Below, piece by piece: positions 8,561 through 18,961 of a stretch of DNA of 26,696 nt. The notes below the pieces were generated by a model. The model saw nothing but the letters and a program-made list of their open reading frames with translations. It was not told the DNA's origin and ran no database searches. The stretch covers positions 1 through 26,696 of the forward strand of contig JAYMTA010000571.1 of NCBI GenBank assembly GCA_036897625.1, read 5' to 3'. Every line of letters starts with the position of its first letter. Positions within the stretch are counted from its first letter, which is position 1. The position numbers and the translations under genes are program-made. The DNA comes from Pelargonium cotyledonis (lineage: Eukaryota; Streptophyta; Magnoliopsida; Geraniales; Geraniaceae).

Positions 8561-11553
8561 CTTTTGTTGGTCTGATATCACAGTCCAACCCTCCCCATTT
8601 ACCATATTCAGATCTTTACTTAACAAATTCAGTAACCAAGACCAACTTTCATTTGTCTCCACTTCCACAATTGCCCAAACAATTGGAAACATTTGGTTAT
8701 TTCCATCCCGGCCTACAACATCTAGCAATTCACCTTTGAGTACACCCTTGAGGAAACAACCATCCAACCCAAAGAACTTCCTACAACCAGCCAACATACC
8801 CTTCTTCATGGCATTGAAACACACATAGATTCTTTTGAAATGAGGCTCAGATTCAGGAGTAGGATAGTGGCTTTGTACCTAAATTGTTAAACCAGGGTTA
8901 CTCGCATGTAATTCAACCACATATCTCCACACATCCTTAAACTCAACAACGTGAGCATCATGAATCTTCTTGAAAACAATTTTCTTAGCTTTCCTACATT
9001 GATTGATAGTAACCCTAGTAGTCATCTGATCATAGGTCAGCTTCATGAGTGCCAATGCCTTTATAGTTGGAGCAGCTGTGATAATCATCTTATGGTGTTC
9101 AGCAAGCATGTTTGAGGTAAATCTCTTGTTAATCTTTATACGTCTACAACTGTGTTTGCTGTAAAATGTCTTCACAATATACCTACCACAACTGTCTTCC
9201 CAAGATACAAAAAGCAACTATCGACAATCTTCATCGTTATACTTCACCTTAATCCTCCTTTTGTCATTCTTCTCATACTTTACACCAAACCTCCTGTACA
9301 CACTGTACTTGATGATGGCATCACGAGTGGCAAATCTGTTGTGGAACTCTTGGCCAATATAAAAATCACATCCTCTACCACCAGCCTCGAAATCCATGGT
9401 GGGCACCGGTTGTCTACGATGAGTTGTTTCCTCATTGTCACTGTCACTTGCTGTATGAACACAGATTGGATCGTCTGAGTCATAATACACTAACCCTCCT
9501 TGGCCCCCACTACCTACTTGTCCATCTTCACTGTTGTTGTCTTCTGCATCTTCATGGCTATCATCTGCATGTTGTTCTTCATTTCCAACAGCATCATCAT
9601 TTTCATCAGAATGATTGTCCTCCTCATCATTATTTTCTGGTAAACCACCCACATCATGTTCACCACCTTCTGCCACCTTACATAGATTTTTAAACTGCAT
9701 TAATTTTTTCATTGCTGCAATGTGTTCTTCAATTCACCATCACTACCTAATGGGATTTCCTCAAGAGACACATGACCCTTACCATCACTATCACCATGGT
9801 CATCCTCTTGTGAACCATTATCATCCCTCCCCTCCACATCAACTGGAAGCTCCATATTCTGTTGGCCCAAATTGGCTTCTGCTTGCCTCAAACCATGTTG
9901 GCCCACATCAACTTCCTTTTGCCTCATACCATGTGAGCATTGGCCCAAATCAACTTCAGGTTGCTTCTTCTCATGTTGATCCATCACACATTGGCCCATC
10001 ACTGATTGGCCCATAGCACAAATATTATCTTGGCCCATTTGAACTTCTTGCAAATCAGGTTGGACCAACTCTGTTTGCCTCCAAAACAACTTCAACACTA
10101 TTAGCATGTGACATTTGTTCTTGTCTCTTACCATCAAGCCCATTTTCTTTATCAGCAAAATTCCCCAAATCACCTACACACTCTTAATCAGTAGAATTGG
10201 CAGCTTCTTGGACCACTTCTTCATCACCCAATTCAGCATGTTAGTCTACTACTTCAAGTGTATGGTCAGATTGCTCACAAGCATATGGGTAATTAAGGCC
10301 CATTTTCCTCTTTCTCTTATCACACTTTACTGCTTCATCACCACCTATACCTACTCCATCCACATATAAACTTCCATAACATAACTGCCCCAAATGACCA
10401 TCACACTTATCACAACCCTCTTCATCTACCTGAAGCCCATATAAACCATATGGCCACTCTCTCCCTTCTTCATCAACAATGTCATCCCCACTCTTACAGT
10501 CAACGAAATTCATGCATGCTGGGGGAACTGAAACTTCAGAGCTTGTTCTAGCAACTGTGGGCTTCTTGTCTCCTGGATAGCAAGGCAAAGACTCTCCATG
10601 CTCAACATACATGTCCACCACCATGTCAGGCTTCAACTTCTTCACCATTTCAACAACTGAACTGTCATCGGAGATCATGACACAACCATAGGGGAGCTTG
10701 AATTTGGTAGGTAACCTATAGTGAAGTTTGGCTACATTAGAATATCCTAGTTCCATTACTATACTCATTAGATGTCACCAGTTGAGGAGGTCTATTTCAA
10801 ATTTAACTGTTGCCAAAAGACCCCTAACATACTGGGTACATTTCTTGGACCATTTACTACCCACATAAAACTTTAACTCCACTGTTTCAAGCTCATTGTA
10901 CTCATCCCAATAATTGCTCAAACTTATGTTGTCACTGTCTTCATCACTACTTCCTAATGAAGGCATAGTTCCTGTACCATTTGAAAACAAAATCATACAT
11001 ATATTATACAACATTTGACAGTTCAGCACAAAAGGTCTCATTTCTTTTCAGCAAACAAATGAGATCCCTTCACAACTACCACATTATACCAGATGAGACA
11101 TGTATTTTGCTGTTTAGCATGTGAACTTCACAAATATTTACCAAAAAACCACATATCAGACAAAAAACATTTTCAAATCCCCAAAATGATAAACCCTAAT
11201 TTAATACATACAACAACCACAACTGAATTACCCACCAACTCAATTATTGTTGTCCTAATCGACTACAAATGGGACCATATGCCTACTATCTTCCATCCAT
11301 TTCAATAAAATAACATACCTTGAAATTAGGGCTACAAATGGGAATCTCTGCACCTTCACTTTCACTTTACACTTTCACTTCACCTGTTGCTATCAAAAAC
11401 ACCAGACACAACCCTCACTCTCATTTCCCTTTGCTCCCTGTCACTAGTAGATGAAAACACTTTGAAATTTTTTTTCTAAGAAACCAGAACACGACCTTAC
11501 CACTTGAAGGTTCGATGATGAACCAGACGACGACGTTTGGGAGTGAAGGGCGA

Positions 11554-11841
11554 GATAGATGGAGACAACGGCGTCATTTTGAGGCAAGTTGGGTCTGCTG
11601 ACGTGGACAACGTGGCACACGCGCGTTGGTACTTCATCCGACGTGTCAGTTGATGTGTCGTATAAAAATTTAAATGAAAATGCCAGCAAATCATACTTAA
11701 CGGCTCCGTCTAACGGCTGTTAAAATTAGACCTACGTGACCAATTATGTTTAAGTATGGGGACTACTGAAATCAATTATTTTTTGAGGGGACCGCTGTAG
11801 TCAGAATCTGATAAATTGGGGACCTGCAGAGTAATTAAGCC
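11554..11841 (-). repeat. Right terminal inverted repeat of the MULE
   Basis: Reverse complement of the left end with roughly 93% identity by eye. It lies upstream of the transposase gene and probably carries its promoter. The outer edge is GGGGACCTGCAGAGTAATT followed by AAGCC. Confidence 0.95.
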
Positions 11842-11850
11842 ATTGAAATA
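11842..11850 (+). repeat. MULE target-site duplication, right copy
   Basis: ATTGAAATA, identical to 5,137-5,145. It ends 28 bp before the first base of the tRNA-Gly-like gene. Confidence 0.93.
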
Positions 11851-11878
11851 TAGAAAAAGAAATGCACTTGAGAACAAA

Positions 11879-11949
11879 GCACCAGTGGTCTAGTGGTAGA
11901 ATAGTACCCTGCCACGGTACAGACCCGGGTTCTATTCCCGGCTGGTGTA
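11879..11949 (+). tRNA. tRNA-Gly (anticodon GCC), possibly degenerate
   Basis: A 71-nt cloverleaf: acceptor arm GCACCAG, D arm with GTGGTCTAGTGGTAGAAT, anticodon stem GTACC/GGTAC around CTGCCAC with anticodon GCC at 11,911-11,913, and a T arm. A CAA start context (AACAAA) sits directly upstream, as in plant tRNA genes. Two bases differ from the tRNA-Gly(GCC) form I know. The T-loop reads TTCTATT where TTCGATT is expected, which also alters the B box. The 3' acceptor strand reads CTGGTGT, giving a G-U first pair. No T-run terminator follows within about 90 bp; the first is at 12,043-12,051. It may be weakly expressed or a pseudogene. Confidence 0.85.
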
Positions 11950-13430
11950 ATCATGAGCCATGATGATTAATCTGTGCAATACCCTGATGGTTGGGTCCAT
12001 CAACTTTGTCTGATCTTCGGACGAGAACAGCACATCTGAGCTATGTTTTTTTTGGAGTTCAATTTTTATGTTTTTTTTTTCTAAATTTTGAGGCTTTTTG
12101 GGGCTCTATTTTTGTTCTTTTTGGTAAATTAAATAAAATTCTGAATCACGAGTATGATTTGGAAGATTTCTACCACTTCAAAGCTAACTTGAAAAGTTGT
12201 AGTAACCATCAAACTCTCATACTCGGGATGCTACCTCTGGGTCTAACTTATACCTGAAGGATGTCGAAGGTCTAAGTTGGAGGTATCCCATAAATCTTTC
12301 ATGCTTAACATGCTTTAATAATGGTTCAATGAGTCCAACTTTATACTTGAAAGGTGCCAACTATTCAAGTTGTGAGTCATAATAAACTCTCGCCAAGGTG
12401 TTTCGATATGGATTTCTTTGAATTGAGCTTAACATTTGTATCATGAATTTGTATAAAAGGTTCGTGGAAGGTTTTGAGGTCTCCTGCAGAGACTAAGTGT
12501 TGGAAAACTTATTGTGAGAGTCTTGGAGCTCATTGAGAGGAGTTAAATGTTGAAAAATGGAGAGGTGATCGATGTAGTTCAGTACTATGTAACCTGACTC
12601 TTTGAAGTTGTGATTTCTATAGTCAAGTTGTCCTCATAGAGCTTTGAAATGCAAGGTGAGAGTTGAGTTCTCTCGTGTTGCAGAGACTCAGGTGACATGC
12701 ACGGTGGTTGAACAAATATGAGCACAAATGGCCAATCTTGACCTAATACCATTGTCTAGACTTTGTCTTAAACACGGTCGCCACAAGTCGCCACAAGTCA
12801 TTCCCTTAAACATGATTATCATCCCAATGCTTTGACCCTAATGCTCAATGTCACGCCCCTCATCTTAATCATGGTCATCATGAGTTATTGTCTTCGTTCT
12901 AAACATGCTCATCATCACAATGTTGCACCTGATTCCGAGACATTTTCACAGACTGTTGAGTTTCTTCGATTAATGATTCACTTTAAGCGATAACAAGAGT
13001 CAACGCTTATCTTGGATGAACCCAAAAGGAATTGGAGGTCTTCAAAAAGTAAAATTGGAGATGAAGAGTTTGAGTGACCAATGATAGAGTTGCTCACCCT
13101 AAAAACACAAAATAGATTTTGGGCATCTTTAGTGATCCAAGTGGGAGTTAGGTCTCCCTAGCAGCCCAAGCCGAACATTATTTCATAGTAGTATCTTGTG
13201 TATCATTTCTCTCGAATTTAATAACGTTGCATCTTTTGCGCTGTGACAATAGGTACGAGTAGTTACCGAACCCAAATTTTTGGGCCGGGTCAAAAACCCA
13301 TCAAAACTCAGATTCTTGCTGACATGTCCATCATCTGACACAAAATCTACGTTATCTGTGCTGTAGCCACCCGTCATTGTCACTGTCTCAAATTGATTCT
13401 TATTTTATAGTAGTAAATAAAATAAATAAA
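11950..13430. other. Spacer between tRNA and SHMT gene
   Basis: I recognise no gene. Visible structure is a short inverted repeat just after the tRNA (ATCATG-AGC-CATGAT), T-runs at 12,043-12,080, and a pair of diverged repeats with fold-back potential at 12,225-12,385. The part next to the SHMT gene (13,250-13,440) should hold its promoter, and a GGGCC core lies near 13,280. Confidence 0.6.
12225..12289 (+). repeat. Imperfect fold-back (about 65 nt)
   Basis: Arms GGGAT-gct-ACCTC, then AACTTA, pair with TAAGTT-g-GAGGT-ATCCC. A diverged direct copy of the inner part (AACTTTATACTTGAAAGGTG, ending TTCAAGTTG) lies at about 12,339-12,380. It may be a relic of a small transposon; nothing shows that it is transcribed. 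Confidence 0.5.
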
Positions 13431-13439
13431 AATTAGCGG

Positions 13440-13907
13440 CTCACTCATCATCAAAGCGTACTAGGGTTTTAGCTCTCAAGCAAAACTGTGTGGAGCCATT
13501 AAAAACACCACAATCTGTTCTCTGCATCACCATCGTTTCCGCTATCTTTGTCTCTCTCGTTCCGTTCCTTGCTTGGTAAACTTCACCATAATCTCTGAAT
13601 CGTTATCCATTTTATTACAAGTTTTTCTATTCCTCTGTTTGGCTTCCGAGAAAAAGTATAGTCGCCAAAATGTTATGCTTCGGCCTTGTACTAAAAGCAT
13701 CACGTAAACTATAGAATATAGTATACATCGTTTTTCTATGAATTGTATTAATTTTCCGATGAATTTGATTGTGAACAAATGCTAAAAAAGTGTGTATTTA
13801 TGGAAATTTGCTCTATCTATCAAGGATTGCTTATTAATATGTGTTGTGCTTTTGAAATGTTGGGTTTTGTAGGAGATTGTTGAGGCATAGTTGTGTTCGA
13901 CATCAAG
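13440..13907 (+). promoter_or_regulatory. 5' leader of the SHMT gene with a UTR intron
   Basis: A leader rich in CT precedes a GT-AG intron at 13,576-13,872, spliced to a short exon that begins 35 nt before the start codon. CTAGGGTTTT near 13,461 resembles a telo-box-type element. The transcription start was not determined. Confidence 0.6.
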
Positions 13908-16900
13908 ATGCAGGCTCTTAGTGGAACTGCTGCAATTGGTTCTCTGCAACAGCCTTTGTGGACAAAGGGTTCAATTTCTCGTCCAAAAGGGTTTGGTGTT
14001 ACTGGTATCCCACATCAAATTAGTCTTAATTCGGCTAAGCCCTGTAGGTCTTATTGCATTAGAGCAAGCTTGGTTACCGGGATGCCATCTTCATCTGTAT
14101 CTGATCCTGTTCCTGATATTGGAGGTAGCTATCTTATGGTTGAACTGGTTGCATTATACTATTTTTTCCCCTTATTTCTGAACCATGAACACTGACAAGA
14201 CTGTGATTTAGAATCTCGAAATTGGAGAAGCTCTTAAATCTGTGTGATGCTACTCAATATTGACTTTATTTATCTGCATTTCTGTGTGTTATGGTTGTGT
14301 TTGGTATTCTATATTCATCGAGAGAATCAAGAAAGGATCAGGCATGAATTTTGCTACACTTACATTTCAACTGAATTTGTTCCCCAATAATAATGTTTAG
14401 ATGTAATTGTAACTGCTAAGTGGATGGTTATGAGTCTATCTGTCTGTTTCTTGAACTCTAGTTTTAAGGAATTCGGAACAAGCAATTACATCTAGAGTAA
14501 TAATCAGGAGCAGGTATGATAGTGAGTGTGATATGTGTCCAGAGTCTATGTTAGTTTGTATTTGCTTACTATTTGCATTACGTGGGGTTTAAGATGCATG
14601 GATTTTATACATGGCCACCAATGATAAGTGGCATCAAGCTATCTCTTTATACATGGATTTTATACCATGATATGTAGGTAAGGGAAGCAGCTTTGTAGAC
14701 CATGGCTTGAGTGAAGCTGATCCTGAAGTGCGCAAAATTATTGACAGTGAGAAGGACCGGCAATTCAGAAGCCTTGAGCTAATTGCCTCTGAAAACTTCA
14801 CATCTCGAGCAGTTATGGAGGCTGTTGGCTCATGCCTCACAAACAAGTATTCTGAAGGACTACCTGGCAAAAGGTAAGTTCATTCGTTTATGAAATGTAG
14901 AAAGTGCTTCTATATTTTGAATATTGTATGTAACTGATAACATTATAATTCATCTCAGGTACTATGGTGGAAATGAGCACATTGACGAGCTTGAATCACT
15001 GTGTCAGGCAAGGGCCTTGGCTGCATTTCACCTGGATAGCAAGAAGTGGGGTGTTAATGTCCAGCCATTGTCTGGATCTCCTGCCAATTTCGAGGTTTAC
15101 ACTGCAATTCTCAATCCACATGACCGAATAATGGTGAGTTGTTATTCTGCTATATCATTTTTCTTTTTCTTTTCCCGGTGTAGTTCAAAAGGAAAAGAAA
15201 AGTAATGTTCTTGTTATGACTAAATTTGTCCATCTGTACATGTAATTGGCTTAGGGCTTGGACTTACCTCATGGAGGGCATCTGTCTCATGGTTTTATGA
15301 CTCCTAAAAGGCGGGTTTCGGGCACCTCAATTTATTTTGAATCTATGCCCTACCGACTTGATGAATCTACAGGTACCTCATTTGAGTTGTATTTCCTGAT
15401 AGCTGAATTATTGATCAGTTGGGTTTTGGTTTTTGATTCATTTTGTTTGAAATTTCAAACAGGGATTGTTGATTATGACATGCTTGAGAAGACCGCTACT
15501 CTTTTCCGACCAAAGCTTATAATTGCTGGTGCTAGTGCCTATCCTCGAGATTTTGACTATCCCCGTATGAGGAAGGTAATGATCATCCATGCCATGGTTA
15601 TTCGTCCTGGGCAATATAAATATTTGTGTTTACTGATTATATATTTTTATTGATATCAACTCAAGTCTCAACATATTGGGTTCTGTACCTAACTACACTT
15701 CATGCACTTGATAGATTGCAGATTCTGTCGGTGCTTTTCTCATGATGGATATGGCTCATATAAGTGGGCTTGTTGCTGCTTCTGTGGTTGCTGACCCCTT
15801 TGAGTACTGTGACATTGTCACAACAACAACACACAAGGTATGGATCAAATGTGTACGTATTGTATTATGCTGGACATTATTTATGTACCTACACTTTTGA
15901 AAATACCTTTTGAATTTGCACATGCTAATTTGCAAGAGCATAATCTTATCATTTAGACTTCATTTTTCAGTCATTGAGAGGTCCAAGAGGTGGCATGATT
16001 TTCTTCAGAAAGGATCCTGTTCTTGGAGTTGATCTAGAATCTGCTATTAACAATGCTGTATTTCCTGGTCTTCAGGTTAGTTAGACTTGTCTCTTTTATG
16101 CTGTCATCGCACACATGAATCAGATTTATGTTTTCTTAATTTTTTCCCTTTTATAGTCTTGTTGTTAGCATTTTTAGCTTTAAATTTCTTGTAGTATTAG
16201 TTTGCGCGTGGTTGTCTATTCAGGGCGGTCCCCATAATCACACAATTGGAGGACTTGCAGTTTCCTTAAAACATGCTCAGTCCCCAGAGTTCAAGGCCTA
16301 CCAGAGCAGGGTAAAGCACTTCCTTTCCAATGAAGCTTGCCCATCTTTTGTTAAAAAAGCTAATGTGGCCTTATACTCTGTTTTGTAGGTGGTATCTAAT
16401 TGTAGAGCTCTTGCTAGCCGATTGGTTGAACTAGGATATAAACTGGTTTCTGGCGGGAGTGACAATCACTTGGTTCTTGTCGATCTGAGGCCATTAGTAA
16501 GTATCGACCTCTTAACATTCATACATTGAACATAAATCCAGATTTCTGGACGTGTATGTGAATGTTGCTGGTGAGGTTTTGTTCTAAATCATAAACATTA
16601 TATGATTATAGAAATTTATAAATATTATTCTGAGGGTGAATTACACCCGTAACAAAACTTGACATTATATAAAGGATTTAGACCCTTCTCTCGATGTCCT
16701 GAATCCCTAATACCTATATATACCCTTTGTTGTTACTTGATCTGTAACAAGTCTGTGAGGTTGGGTTGCACGAGTCCACCATTCTATTCTGTCAAAAGCC
16801 ATTAAGCAATTTGGGTGTGTACCAACTTTATGTTAATGGTAATCGACGTTTCTTCCATTTACAGGGTATTGATGGGGCTCGTGTTGAAAACATTCTTGAT

Positions 16901-17307
16901 ATGGCTTCCATTACCCTCAATAAGAATTCAGTGCCTGGTGAGTGTTGCTGACAACTTCATCTTATGCTTTTCCCTTGCTCTAACCCCATTCCTCCATTGT
17001 GATACTTATGTGAACTAATTTGAATTACGTAGGTGACAAGAGTGCTCTCATGCCCGGTGGCATTCGTATTGGATCACCAGCCATGACAACCAGGGGATTT
17101 ACGGAGAGAGAATTCATAGCAACAGCAGATTTCATTCACGAGGGTGTACAGATGACCCGGGAAGCTAAAGAACTGGTTTCGGGATCAAAGCTCCAAGAAT
17201 TCTTGAAGTTTGTAGCGTCGCCTGATTTTGCATTGACAAGTAAGGTGGCAGAGTTGCGGGGCCGAGTTGAAGCTCTTACAACCCAATTCCCAATGCCAGG
17301 AGTATAA
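13908..17307 (+). CDS. SHM3: Serine hydroxymethyltransferase, plastid type
   Basis: A PLP enzyme that interconverts serine plus tetrahydrofolate and glycine plus methylene-tetrahydrofolate. Coding exons: 13,908-14,124, 14,678-14,873, 14,959-15,133, 15,255-15,372, 15,463-15,575, 15,715-15,837, 15,971-16,075, 16,224-16,310, 16,389-16,496, 16,865-16,937 and 17,033-17,307. All introns are GT-AG and all phases agree, giving 1,590 nt or 529 residues, the length I recall for Arabidopsis SHM3. Residues 1 to about 70 are Ser/Arg-rich with few acids, like a plastid transit peptide. Core motifs: [47 protein letters not shown] (Asp285, His288), [14 protein letters not shown] (PLP lysine Lys314, last codon of its exon), [13 protein letters not shown], and [12 protein letters not shown]. 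No defect is seen. The start ATG is the first in the spliced leader and opens the transit peptide. Plastid location is inferred. Confidence 0.96.
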
Positions 17308-17519
17308 ATGTATGTATGGCTGGACTTATTTCATTGTTGCAGTTTACTTATAAGAATCTTAACAAAATAGAAGATGCTTAGGGTGTACAATGAATTTTTT
17401 GGAGTGTATTTGAATTGAAGAACTAAGGCTAATTTGAGCATAAAATAATGCACTTATCTTGTGTCGGGTTCTAAGGTTTGGCTGTGTTTGATGACACATT
17501 ATCACCTGGTTGAGTTGTG

Positions 17520-17525
17520 AATAAA
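17520..17525 (+). terminator. Polyadenylation signal of the SHMT gene
   Basis: AATAAA, 213 bp after the stop codon, preceded by T/G-rich sequence. It is the only canonical hexamer near the 3' end. Confidence 0.6.
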
Positions 17526-17593
17526 AATGTCCAATCTATATGTAATGACTCATTTCTTTAACCAAACTAATGAGATCATAAGATCACATTAAA

Positions 17594-17938
17594 ATAAGAT
17601 AATGACTAGAAACCCCATTTATTTGACACTTTTAACAATGCACTACTATTGGAAGAAAAATGACAATTTTACCTTTATTCTTCATTGGTCAATAACATGT
17701 TTAATAATCTTCGTCAAAAACTTTAAACTTTTGCCAAAAAATCAAAATTTGCTAGAAACTTTAACATTTAGCACAAATCTGAAAGTATGATAGTCAATCG
17801 TTAAAATAGACAAGAGTATTTAGGTCATTTTCAACAATTTTTTGTCCATTTTTCACAGTAGTTACGAGTTACAAAACAAAATTTAAAATAGTCTATTGTG
17901 AAATGTGTCAAATACGTTTCTAGTCATTATCTTATTAA
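17594..17938. mobile_element. Small non-autonomous TIR element (MITE-like), about 345 bp
   Basis: Imperfect terminal inverted repeats of about 50 bp. The left begins TAAGATAATGACTAGAAAC and continues to ATTTGACACTTTTAACAATG; the right is its reverse complement with several mismatches (GTTTCTAGTCATTATCTTA at 17,918-17,937). There is no coding capacity. The target duplication is unclear: TTAAA-like bases flank both ends. The superfamily is not assigned. Confidence 0.75.
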
Positions 17939-17939
17939 A

Positions 17940-18600
17940 TAAAATTAATATGTTTTTTTTTAACTATTCTCGGATATTTCAATGAAATGTGAGAAGCTTC
18001 TCATATATGAAACTTTTTAAGTGACTATACGAGATCTCACAAAGAAGTTGGTAGAGTCATCAGTGGATGGGTTGTACCATTGCATTAGTGTGTCCAAGTC
18101 ATTCTTTGGTGACTCGTTTTTTTCTTTGTTTTTTGCATCTAGATAAAACTTCAATCATGGGCCGTCATGCTTATATAAGTTCTTAACTTTCGAGTTTGTC
18201 GTCAAATTCTATTCGATATCTTACGTCAACTTATTTTCAATACCATTTAACAATGTCAAATCGTAACTCCTCAAGTAAGAAATCATAATGATCTTCAAAT
18301 AAACAATTTGTTATTTTTAAAATCCACTTACAATATCGTTATATTGTCACGATACTCCCACATTTCAAAATTCTGAGATAGGCCCAACTTAACTATCTTA
18401 TTCCAAATTAATCCAGTGTTATTCTATGGATAAATTTTCTTTCTTTAAAAAAAAATATTAATTTAAGTTATTCCGAATTATAGAATTACAGTGATTAGAT
18501 CTGTATTCTCTATCTGAAAAAAAAAAAGATTGAATTCAGAAACAGACGAACGAACGAACACAACAAAATTGCAAAATTTCTCAAGAAAAAAGAGATGTAG
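17940..18600. other. AT-rich spacer without a visible gene
   Basis: No coding signal or RNA gene was seen. Poly(A)/poly(T) runs occur near 17,950, 18,445 and 18,520. Open frames here are low-complexity T-rich translations. Confidence 0.55.
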
Positions 18601-18620
18601 CAGAAAAATGAACATAAAGA

Positions 18621-18736
18621 CTTAAATGGATAGAACAAGCCATTCAAGTAATCATCTTTCGGCAATTTCGTGTCGGCTCCATGCGGCAGACAAGGCGCCA
18701 TGAACCGGCTCTTGCTGCTGACTCGGTTTCGGAGCC
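18621..18736 (-). ncRNA. Candidate structured RNA, copy 2
   Basis: Same layout as copy 1. A 62-nt domain closed by GGCTCC (18,736-18,731) and GGAGCC (18,680-18,675), a 26-nt linker, then hairpin CTTGAATGG/CCATTTAAG (18,648-18,640 with 18,629-18,621), which pairs fully only on the minus strand through one G-U pair. The two 62-nt domains agree at 43 positions by hand count. The closing pair C-G here is T-A in copy 1, a compensatory change. A 28-codon ORF starting at the ATG that overlaps the first base overlays this copy. Confidence 0.45.
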
Positions 18737-18738
18737 AT
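18652..18738 (-). other. 28-codon small ORF overlapping the second RNA candidate
   Basis: ATG at 18,738-18,736 follows a possible acceptor (TTCATAG at about 18,750-18,744) in T-rich sequence. The product starts MAPKPSQQQEPVHG and ends SRHEIAER. In the duplicated copy the same frame has no ATG and contains a stop. Differences between the copies in this frame fall 7, 5 and 4 times at codon positions 1, 2 and 3, so third positions are not favoured. That argues against selection for a peptide. Confidence 0.25.
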
Positions 18739-18961
18739 TAAATCTATGAATTTCAAATAAAAATTACAAAAATAACGCAGAAAGTAGAAATATAGCTGCT
18801 CAACTTGGAAGAAACCAATGAAAAAGATGGTCCCTCAAAATAGAAGAGCTCGCGAATTGTAGGCACCGTGCAAAAGGTTGTTTGTTTTGAAATTAAAGAA
18901 CAAAAACCCGTTTCAGATGCCAATTGAAGAAGACAATGGAAATGTAACCAGTTAATTGTGT

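Larger units (their letters stand above)
6760..11319 (-). pseudogene. mudrA-type MULE transposase, broken
   Basis: Inferred exons: a 5' UTR exon ending at 11,319, then 10,971-8,561, 8,262-7,321, 7,229-7,005 and 6,921-6,760. All introns are GT-AG; the three in the coding region are phase 0. The likely start is ATG 10,966-10,964. Order: PB1-like N-terminal region (VELKFYVG, MELGYSNVAKLHYRLP, DMYVEHGES); a long acidic, Gln/Met-rich linker; MuDR DNA-binding region (FATRDAIIKYSVYRRFGVKY); DDE core (GLDGCFLKG, GRDGNNQMFPIVWAIVE, VISDQQK); helical region ending NNLYETFN; SWIM finger (TCTCRRW, then PCVHACAMI); CCHC knuckle (CIICHKLGHNKRTC); Pro/Thr-rich tail and basic C-terminus ending KKKVWRP. In-frame stops lie at 10,775-10,777, 10,241-10,243, 10,184-10,186, 9,218-9,220, 8,879-8,881, 7,777-7,779, 7,708-7,710 and 7,444-7,446. 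Frameshifts lie near 10,090 and 9,732. Confidence 0.92.
5146..11841 (-). mobile_element. Complete-ended Mutator-like (MULE) DNA transposon, 6,696 bp
   Basis: A class II transposon with terminal inverted repeats of about 287 bp (5,146-5,432 and 11,554-11,841) and a perfect 9-bp target duplication ATTGAAATA (5,137-5,145 and 11,842-11,850). The 9-bp duplication and long TIRs define the Mutator superfamily. It carries two genes that run inward from the two TIRs and converge: a mudrA-type transposase on the minus strand and a GRF zinc-finger gene on the plus strand. About 610 bp separate their 3' ends. By hand count the two TIRs differ at about 20 of 287 positions, mostly transitions. The transposase frame carries several stops, so the copy is non-autonomous now, although its ends look intact. 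Confidence 0.95.

Noticed and set aside
13183-13383. Minus-strand open frame of 66 codons upstream of SHMT
   Set aside because: I recognise no domain, and it overlaps the presumed SHMT promoter. The length is within chance expectation.
16640-16790. Transposon in SHMT intron 16,497-16,864
   Set aside because: GGGTG-AATTA-CACCC is palindromic and the intron is the second longest between SHMT coding exons, but I found no paired ends or target duplication.
18510-18701. Minus-strand open frame of 63 codons starting inside RNA candidate copy 2
   Set aside because: Its second half is a Phe/Leu-rich translation of poly(T)-rich DNA and it has no family signal.
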